Of a DNA stretch of 10,696 bases, positions 6,472 through 10,696 are shown piece by piece (the stretch's first letter is position 1; each line of letters starts with the position of its first letter). The notes beneath the pieces were generated by a model. That model saw only the letters and a program-made list of their open reading frames with translations, did not search any database and was not told the origin of the DNA. The position numbers were made by a program, and so were the translations under genes. Where the stretch lies: assembly GCA_025965295.1 (NCBI GenBank), contig JAOPXF010000193.1:1-10696 (forward strand), given 5' to 3'. This DNA is from Nocardioides sp. GTDB lineage: Bacteria > Actinomycetota > Actinomycetes > Propionibacteriales > Nocardioidaceae.

Positions 6472-8201
6472 CGGCCGACCTCCACGCGCTCGGGGCTCGG
6501 CTCGGTCTCGCGGGTGACGACGGCGCGGTAGTCGCGGTTCGTGTCGAGCAGGTCGCCGTGCCGCCCGGTGGCGACGATCCGGCCGCCGCGCAGGAACGCC
6601 ACCTCGTCGACGGCGTCCAGCATCAGCGGGCTGCTGGTGGTGACGACCGTGGTCCGCCCGGCCCGGTGGTCGCGCAGCCGCGCGGCGATCCGCGCCTCGG
6701 TGTGCGCGTCGACCGCGGAGGTCGGCTCGACCAGCACCAGGATCTCCGGGTCGGTCGTCAGCGCCCGGGCCAGCACCAGCCGCTGGCGCTGACCGCCGGA
6801 GAAGCTGCGGCCGCGCTCGGCGACGAGGCTGTCCAGGCCGTCGGGCAGCGCCTCGAGGATGTCGTCGGCGGACGCCGTGTCGAGGGCGCCCTGCACCGAC
6901 CCGCGGCCGGTGACGTCGAGCCGGTCGGCGAGGCGGCCGGAGAAGAGGATCGAGCCCGTGTCGGACACGACGATGCGGGACCGGACCTCGGCGCGCTGCA
7001 ACGAGGTGAGCGGCACCCCGCCGAGGCGGACGTCGTCGTCGACGTCGGGCGCGCACATGCCGAGCCGGTCGGCAAGCTCGGCCGACTCGTCGGGCCGCTC
7101 GCTCACGATCGCCACCATCCGGCCGGCGCGCACATGCAGCCCGGTGCGGACGTCGTGCAGGTCCGAGCCCGGAGCCGGGGAGGGGGCGAGGACCGCGGGG
7201 TCGGTGACGTCCGGGGTGAGCGCCAGGACCCGGCAGACCCGCCTCGCGGAGACCAGGGCGCGGATGAACTTGTTGGCGTACTCGGTCGCGGTCCGCAGCG
7301 GGATCATGAGGAACGCGGAGTAGCCGTATAACGCGACCAGCTCGCCCGCGGAGATCCGGCCCTCGACGGCGTACCGCGCGCCCAGCCAGACCACGACCAC
7401 GACGAAGACGCCGGGCAGGAAGACCTGCAGCGCGTCGAGCATCGACTGCAGCCTGGCCACCTCCACCCCGGCCCGGCGGGTGGTCTGGGACTCGCGGCGG
7501 TAGCGGTCGTGGAAGACCTGTTCGCCGCCGATGCCGCGCAGCACCCGCAGCCCGCTCACGATGTCGCTGGCGGTGTTGGACAGGGCGCCCATCAGCTCGC
7601 GCTGGCGGGTGCTGCGGCGCTGGAGCGGCGAGAGCAGCGGGCCGACGAGCAGCATCAGCAGCGGCACGCCCAGGAGTACGACGAGGCCGAGGGTCACCGA
7701 GGTGCGCAGCAGGATCACCGACACCAGCAGGAACGAGACGATCGCCCCGGCGAAGCGGGCGGTCACGTCCATCACCTGCCCGAGATGGGAGAGGTCGCTG
7801 GTGCCGATCGCGACCACCTCGCCGGTCGAGACCTTGCGGGGCAGCGTGCCGCCCAGGTGGACGGTCTGCCGGGCCACGAGCTGGACCGTGCGGTAGGCGG
7901 CGGTCAGCCAGTTCGTGACCGCGAACCGGTGCCGGATGATCCCGCTGAAGGCCTGGACCAGGCCGATCAGCAGCATCACCAGCGCCCACTTCAGGAGCTC
8001 GCCGCGGTCCTGGTCGGCGACGCCGCGGTCGATCGCGAGACCGATCACCATCGGCATCACGGCCTGGGTGCTCATCCAGACGATGCCGAAGAACATCCCG
8101 GCCGCGAGGGTGCGCCACTGGCCCTTCGCCATCCACCACAGGAAGCGGCCGGGGGACCGGTGGTCAGCGGTTCCGGGGTGGTCGAGGGGGAGTGCGCGCA
8201 C
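6468..8201 (-). CDS. ABC exporter half-transporter with a non-canonical, probably non-hydrolysing NBD
   Basis: A 577-residue partner of the downstream ABC protein, with six membrane helices (about 35-310) and a C-terminal NBD. Its signature FSGGQ (467-471) is perfect. The Walker A position reads VSERPDESAEL (366-376), without the glycines, Lys or Ser/Thr needed to hold ATP phosphates. The Q-loop Gln is Asp414. Walker B is LVLVEP, its Asp replaced by Val. The H-loop His is replaced (TTSSP near 521-525). It should supply the signature for the partner's ATP but bind little or no ATP itself. The start is GTG 8201, behind a leaderless -10; an in-frame GTG at 8219 would add six residues and include that -10. 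The uninterrupted reading frame and intact signature argue for a specialised subunit rather than a decaying gene. The substrate is unknown. Confidence 0.9.
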   Translation of the reverse strand: MRALPLDHPGTADHRSPGRFLWWMAKGQWRTLAAGMFFGIVWMSTQAVMPMVIGLAIDRGVADQDRGELLKWALVMLLIGLVQAFSGIIRHRFAVTNWLTAAYRTVQLVARQTVHLGGTLPRKVSTGEVVAIGTSDLSHLGQVMDVTARFAGAIVSFLLVSVILLRTSVTLGLVVLLGVPLLMLLVGPLLSPLQRRSTRQRELMGALSNTASDIVSGLRVLRGIGGEQVFHDRYRRESQTTRRAGVEVARLQSMLDALQVFLPGVFVVVVVWLGARYAVEGRISAGELVALYGYSAFLMIPLRTATEYANKFIRALVSARRVCRVLALTPDVTDPAVLAPSPAPGSDLHDVRTGLHVRAGRMVAIVSERPDESAELADRLGMCAPDVDDDVRLGGVPLTSLQRAEVRSRIVVSDTGSILFSGRLADRLDVTGRGSVQGALDTASADDILEALPDGLDSLVAERGRSFSGGQRQRLVLARALTTDPEILVLVEPTSAVDAHTEARIAARLRDHRAGRTTVVTTSSPLMLDAVDEVAFLRGGRIVATGRHGDLLDTNRDYRAVVTRETEPSPERVEVGR

Positions 8202-8214
8202 TGGACTCAGGCTA
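8202..8214 (-). promoter_or_regulatory. Leaderless promoter -10 element of the ABC exporter pair
   Basis: On the minus strand TAGCCT (8214-8209) matches TANNNT and is followed by seven bases (GAGTCCA) and GTG at 8201. The spacing is identical to that in front of the MerR gene. No ribosome binding site is visible. No -35 is evident in the GC-rich 49-bp gap upstream. This supports the shorter GTG start and suggests the exporter pair can be transcribed separately from the DUF6328-type gene. Confidence 0.6.
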
Positions 8215-8250
8215 CGCACCCGACCGCCCGGCCGGCGACCGGTTATCGGG

Positions 8251-8736
8251 TCAGTCGTCCCGCCCGACCAGCGTGTTGGGCAGCACCACCAGCAGCGTGA
8301 GCAGGACCAGCGCGACGCCGCCGCCCATCGCGAGCGCGATCGTCCGATCGACGACGAAGTCGAAGATGAAGACCACCATGCCGGTGATCAGCAGCGCGAT
8401 CCCGGTGAGCACCCCCGCCACCATCGCGTGGGCGGTGCGGACCAGGCGCTCCTTGACGTGCAGGCCGGAGAGTCGACGGTGTACCGCGATCGGGGCCATC
8501 ACCATCGCCGTGGTGAGGGCCGCGACGAGCACCAGCGCCAGGTAGAGCCGTCGCTGCACGTCGTCGAGGTCCTCGAACGACTCCTGGAAGGGCAGCGTGA
8601 GCAGGAAGCCCGCGAGCAGCTGGACCCCCGTCTGCATCACCCGGAGCTCCTGGAGCAGGTCGTCCCACTTGCGATCGAGGCGCTCCTCCTCGGTCTCGTC
8701 CCTGCCGTCGTCCTGCTGCCGCTCGTCGTCTCCCAC
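8251..8736 (-). CDS. DUF6328-type four-helix membrane protein
   Basis: A 161-residue protein with a very charged start (DDERQQDDGRDETEEERLDR) and four likely membrane helices at about 36-51, 64-84, 103-127 and 132-153. The stretch LLQELRVMQTGVQLLAGFLLTLPF (27-50) is what I recognise as typical of DUF6328, a common actinobacterial family with no established function. Both termini should face the cytoplasm if the helices alternate. The GTG at 8736 is chosen because the acidic leader fits the family. No Shine-Dalgarno sequence precedes it; CAGACT with six bases before GTG could be a weak leaderless -10. Its start is only 14 bp after the YbaK-like gene, so co-transcription is likely, and the ABC pair follows 49 bp later. 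I cannot assign a function. Confidence 0.85.
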   Translation of the reverse strand: MGDDERQQDDGRDETEEERLDRKWDDLLQELRVMQTGVQLLAGFLLTLPFQESFEDLDDVQRRLYLALVLVAALTTAMVMAPIAVHRRLSGLHVKERLVRTAHAMVAGVLTGIALLITGMVVFIFDFVVDRTIALAMGGGVALVLLTLLVVLPNTLVGRDD

Positions 8737-8750
8737 GGGGCAAGTCTGGA

Positions 8751-9293
8751 CTAGGAGGCGAGTCCTTCGACGACCTCGGCGCCCGGCGCGTCGGCGAGCA
8801 GGTGGCCGGGCACCAGCAGCTTGGAGCGACGTACGCCGGAGCCGATGACCGCCACCTCGATGTCGAGCACCCGGGAGTCCACCAGCACCCGCCACGGCCC
8901 CGGCAGGCCGAGCGGCGTGATGCCGCCGTACTCCATGCCGGACTCCTCGACGGCGCGGTCCATCGCCAGGAACGACGCCTTGCGGACGTCGAGGGTGCGC
9001 TTGACCAGGTTGTTGACGTCGGCGCGGGTGTCGGCCCGCACCACGCAGGCCGCGACCCGCTCCACGCCGTCGCGACGGCCGGCGACGACCACGCAGTTGG
9101 CGCCGACGGACATCGGCAGGTCGTAGGCCTCGCTCATCGCCGCGGTGTCGGCGAGGGCGGGGTCGATCTCGACCACGGCAACGTCCTCGGCTCCCCGCCA
9201 GGACCGCAGCATCGCGGCCACCGGCTCCGCGACGAGGCCGAGGTGGTCGAGCACGGGAAGGGAGGTCAGGGACCCGAGGTGGGGCAGGCTCAC
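8751..9293 (-). CDS. YbaK/EbsC-like aminoacyl-tRNA deacylase-domain protein
   Basis: A 180-residue protein of the YbaK/ProX fold, whose studied members hydrolyse mischarged aminoacyl-tRNAs such as Cys- or Ala-tRNAPro. Supporting segments are CVVVAGRRDGVERVAACVV (67-85), VNNLVKRTLDVRKASFLAM (93-111; family Lys and Ala positions), GMEYGGITPLGLP (119-131; the glycine-rich active-site loop) and VIGSGVRRSKLLVP (149-162). About 30 residues precede the domain and contain no signal peptide. The GTG at 9293 has AGGA 7 nt upstream; an in-frame ATG at 9329 would add 12 Arg-rich residues. The deacylase fold is clear, but substrate tRNA specificity cannot be read from sequence. It heads a minus-strand run with the DUF6328-type gene and perhaps the exporter. 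Confidence 0.85.
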   Translation of the reverse strand: MSLPHLGSLTSLPVLDHLGLVAEPVAAMLRSWRGAEDVAVVEIDPALADTAAMSEAYDLPMSVGANCVVVAGRRDGVERVAACVVRADTRADVNNLVKRTLDVRKASFLAMDRAVEESGMEYGGITPLGLPGPWRVLVDSRVLDIEVAVIGSGVRRSKLLVPGHLLADAPGAEVVEGLAS

Positions 9294-9384
9294 TGTCCCA
9301 TCCTGTCGTGGACCTCGCCGGAGCGTCATCCGGGGTTCACGTCGAAGGTCCCCGATGGTCATCCGGCCCGGCTTCCATGGAGGC

Positions 9385-10545
9385 ATGACCGAGGTGTCTG
9401 CGCTCCCCACGGCCCGCGTCTCGTCGTTCGTGGTCACGCCGGCCGTGGTCGCGCACCGCGGCGCCAGCGGCTACCGGCCCGAGCACACCCTCGGGGCCTA
9501 CCGGCTCGCCGTCGCGATGGGCGCGGACGACATCGAGCTCGACGTGGTGCCGACCCGGGACGGCGTCCTCGTGGCGCGGCACGACAACGAGCTGGGGCGG
9601 ACGACGGACGTGGCCGACCACCCGGAGTTCGCCGGGCGCCGCACCACCCGGGTGATCGACGGGGAGAGCGTGACCGGCTGGTTCGTCGAGGACTTCCTGG
9701 TCGAGGAGCTGCGGTCCCTGACCGCCCGCGAACGACACCCGCGGACCCGCTGGCAGAGCGCGGCCCACGACGGGCGGCACGGCCTTGCGACGCTCGACGA
9801 GATCCTGGCGATGGTGGCCGTGGAGTCCGAGCGCAGGGGCCGGGCCATCGGCGTGCTCATCGAGCTGAAGCACGCGACGTACTTCGACGCGGCCGGGCTG
9901 CCCCTGGACGCGCCGCTTCTCGACGCCCTGCGGCGCCACGACCTGGACCACCCACGCTCGCGGGTCAGTGTCCTCTCCTTCGAGGCCACGATCCTGCGCC
10001 GGCTGGCGGGTCGCACCCGGGTGCCCCTGGTCCAGCTGCTCGGCAAGGGCCGGGGCCGCCCGGCGGACCTCGTGGCGGCGGGTGACGCCAGGACGTACGC
10101 CGACCTGGCGTCGCCCGCGGGGCTCGCGACGATCCAGGAGTACGCCGACGGGGTCGGCGTGCACCGGGACCGGGTCCTGAAGCCCGGGCGGGGCGGCACC
10201 CTCACGCCCACGTCGCTGGTCAGCGATGCCCACCGCGAGTGGCTCACCGTGCACGTATGGACGCTGCGCGCCGAGAATCGGCACCTGTCGAAGCCGTTCC
10301 GGGTCGGTGGCGACCCGTCGGCCCACGGCGACCTGGCCGGCGAGGCCCGGCTGCTGCTCGACCTGGGCGTGGACGGCCTGATCACCGACCACCCGGACGT
10401 GGTGGTCGGTGCCCGCGGGGCGCGGGCTCAGGCCTCGGGCAGCAGCAGCCAGGCGACGACGTACGCGACGATGAAGGTGCCGAAGCCGAAGGCGGCGCCG
10501 AGCACCGTGACCAGCCGGACCAGCGTCACGTCGATGCCGAGGTAG
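9385..10545 (+). CDS. Glycerophosphodiester phosphodiesterase with a tail read antisense to pspC
   Basis: A GDPD TIM-barrel enzyme that splits glycerophosphodiesters into an alcohol and glycerol 3-phosphate. Catalytic and metal residues are visible: His24 in AHRGAS, Glu51 and Asp53 in IELD, His66 in ARHD, and Glu160/Lys162 in IELKH. The barrel ends near GLITDHPDVV (331-340). No signal peptide is convincing, so it is probably cytoplasmic. An insert with WFVEDFLVEELRSL (99-112) is usual for the longer bacterial forms. The stop comes only at 10545, so the last 39 or so residues (Ser/Thr/Pro/Lys-rich) are encoded antisense to pspC and look like shadow sequence rather than domain. The start is uncertain: ATG 9385 has GGAGG only 1 nt away, ATG 9355 has GAAGG at 6 nt, and GTG 9394 has GGAGG at 10 nt. 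The domain is unaffected by this choice. Confidence 0.85.
   Translation: MTEVSALPTARVSSFVVTPAVVAHRGASGYRPEHTLGAYRLAVAMGADDIELDVVPTRDGVLVARHDNELGRTTDVADHPEFAGRRTTRVIDGESVTGWFVEDFLVEELRSLTARERHPRTRWQSAAHDGRHGLATLDEILAMVAVESERRGRAIGVLIELKHATYFDAAGLPLDAPLLDALRRHDLDHPRSRVSVLSFEATILRRLAGRTRVPLVQLLGKGRGRPADLVAAGDARTYADLASPAGLATIQEYADGVGVHRDRVLKPGRGGTLTPTSLVSDAHREWLTVHVWTLRAENRHLSKPFRVGGDPSAHGDLAGEARLLLDLGVDGLITDHPDVVVGARGARAQASGSSSQATTYATMKVPKPKAAPSTVTSRTSVTSMPR
10411..10427 (-). terminator. GC hairpin directly after pspC, possible terminator
   Basis: GCCCGCG-GGG-CGCGGGC is a perfect 7-bp all-GC stem with a 3-base loop, immediately after the pspC stop on the minus strand. No T-run follows. It is also translated as the linker after the GDPD barrel. 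A stem of this composition can arise by chance in DNA this GC-rich, so the call is tentative. Confidence 0.35.
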
Positions 10546-10631
10546 TCGGCCACTCCCGAACAGACGCCCGCGACCATCCGGTCGTCGGTGCGGCGCACCA
10601 GGCGCTTCGGGTTGGTCTGGGGGTTGCTCAT
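10428..10631 (-). CDS. Small PspC-domain membrane protein
   Basis: A 67-residue protein consisting almost only of a PspC domain: a basic start (NPKRLVRRTDDRMVAGVCSGVADYLGIDVTLVR, residues 7-39) followed by one strong membrane helix (about 40-65) ending LLLPEA. PspC proteins belong to the phage-shock envelope-stress response in proteobacteria. In actinobacteria, short PspC proteins and PspC-containing sensor kinases are common, and their roles are less settled. The ATG at 10631 has GAGGAG 5 nt upstream and overlaps the stop of the preceding gene as ATGA. The convergent GDPD frame overlaps the last 118 bp of this gene. The domain call is firm; involvement in envelope stress is inference from the family. 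Confidence 0.92.
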   Translation of the reverse strand: MSNPQTNPKRLVRRTDDRMVAGVCSGVADYLGIDVTLVRLVTVLGAAFGFGTFIVAYVVAWLLLPEA

Positions 10632-10696
10632 CGAATCTCCTCGGTGTCGCTCGCGCTGGCGGTCGTGTCGCTCGTGTCGGTCGTCTGCGCGGGGGC
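10628..10696 (-). CDS. C-terminal tail of an upstream gene (partial)
   Basis: An open frame enters from the right edge and encodes 22 residues (APAQTTDTSDTTASASDTEE then IR) before a TGA that overlaps the pspC ATG. Nearly all third positions are G or C, as in real genes of this window. The ATGA join matches the other coupled pairs here. The tail is disordered, rich in Thr, Ser, Asp and Ala. The product cannot be identified; a second PspC-domain or membrane protein would be a reasonable neighbour, but that is a guess. Confidence 0.55.
   Translation of the reverse strand, partial: APAQTTDTSDTTASASDTEEIR

Noticed and set aside
4700..8139. Very long minus-strand frame that joins parts of both ABC genes
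   Set aside because: Only the part from 6471 down is the true ABC frame. The upstream part is an Arg/Gly/Ala-rich shadow of the other subunit, so this is not a fused full transporter.
6468..8201. The first ABC subunit as a pseudogene because its Walker A is missing
   Set aside because: The reading frame is intact over 577 residues, the signature is perfect, translation is coupled to the partner, and the partner has the complementary defect. A conserved non-catalytic role fits better than decay.
8220..8246. GC-rich hairpin-like sequence (CGCC/GGCG) between the DUF6328-type and ABC genes as a terminator
   Set aside because: The stem is only about 4 bp with no T-run. Such pairings are expected by chance at this GC content.
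9325..9366. Nine-base direct repeat GTCATCCGG at 9325-9333 and 9358-9366 in the YbaK/GDPD intergenic region
   Set aside because: The spacing of 33 bp is suggestive of a protein site, but a 9-mer repeat with no dyad symmetry and no match elsewhere is too weak to call.
1..10696. CRISPR arrays, tRNA/rRNA genes, transposases, phage genes, toxin-antitoxin pairs
   Set aside because: I looked on both strands and saw no spaced direct repeats, no tRNA-like cloverleaf with a TTCGA arm, and no matching protein families.

Overview
The window is about 10.7 kb of very GC-rich DNA with tightly packed genes, GTG/TTG starts, several ATGA stop/start overlaps, leaderless-type promoters and F420 cofactor enzymes. 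This points to an actinobacterium, most likely Nocardioidaceae-like; the assignment is inferred from gene content and style, since no rRNA or marker gene is present. I see no tRNA or rRNA gene, insertion sequence, phage gene or CRISPR array, and no stretch over 300 bases without a gene.

Left part (1-4624), a lipid/F420 redox neighbourhood. A long-chain-type acyl-CoA dehydrogenase (minus strand, running off the left edge) stands divergent to a MerR-family regulator. The regulator's 3' end overlaps, tail to tail, a DUF2236/MpaB-type oxygenase-like gene. That gene is translationally coupled to an upstream LLM-class (F420-dependent) oxidoreductase. Divergent from the LLM gene is an NADPH:F420 oxidoreductase (npdG/fno type), which could recycle the F420 used by the LLM enzyme. 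A nearly identical 19-bp palindrome (TGACAG-N5-CTGTCA) lies about 40 bp upstream of both the acyl-CoA dehydrogenase and the LLM gene, suggesting one regulator controls both units.

Middle (4625-8201). A 52-bp nearly perfect inverted repeat separates npdG from a convergent pair of ABC exporter half-transporters joined by an ATGA overlap. The two nucleotide-binding domains are degenerate in complementary ways. The upstream subunit has lost Walker A, the Q-loop Gln, the Walker B Asp and the H-loop His but keeps a perfect signature. The downstream subunit keeps all of those but has lost the signature. Only one of the two composite ATP sites can be canonical.

Right part (8251-10696). A four-helix DUF6328-type membrane protein and a YbaK-like deacylase sit just upstream of the exporter on the same strand. 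A glycerophosphodiester phosphodiesterase gene runs divergently from the YbaK-like gene and has no stop codon until deep inside a convergent small PspC-domain gene. The window ends in the Thr/Ser/Asp-rich tail of another minus-strand gene whose stop overlaps the pspC start.
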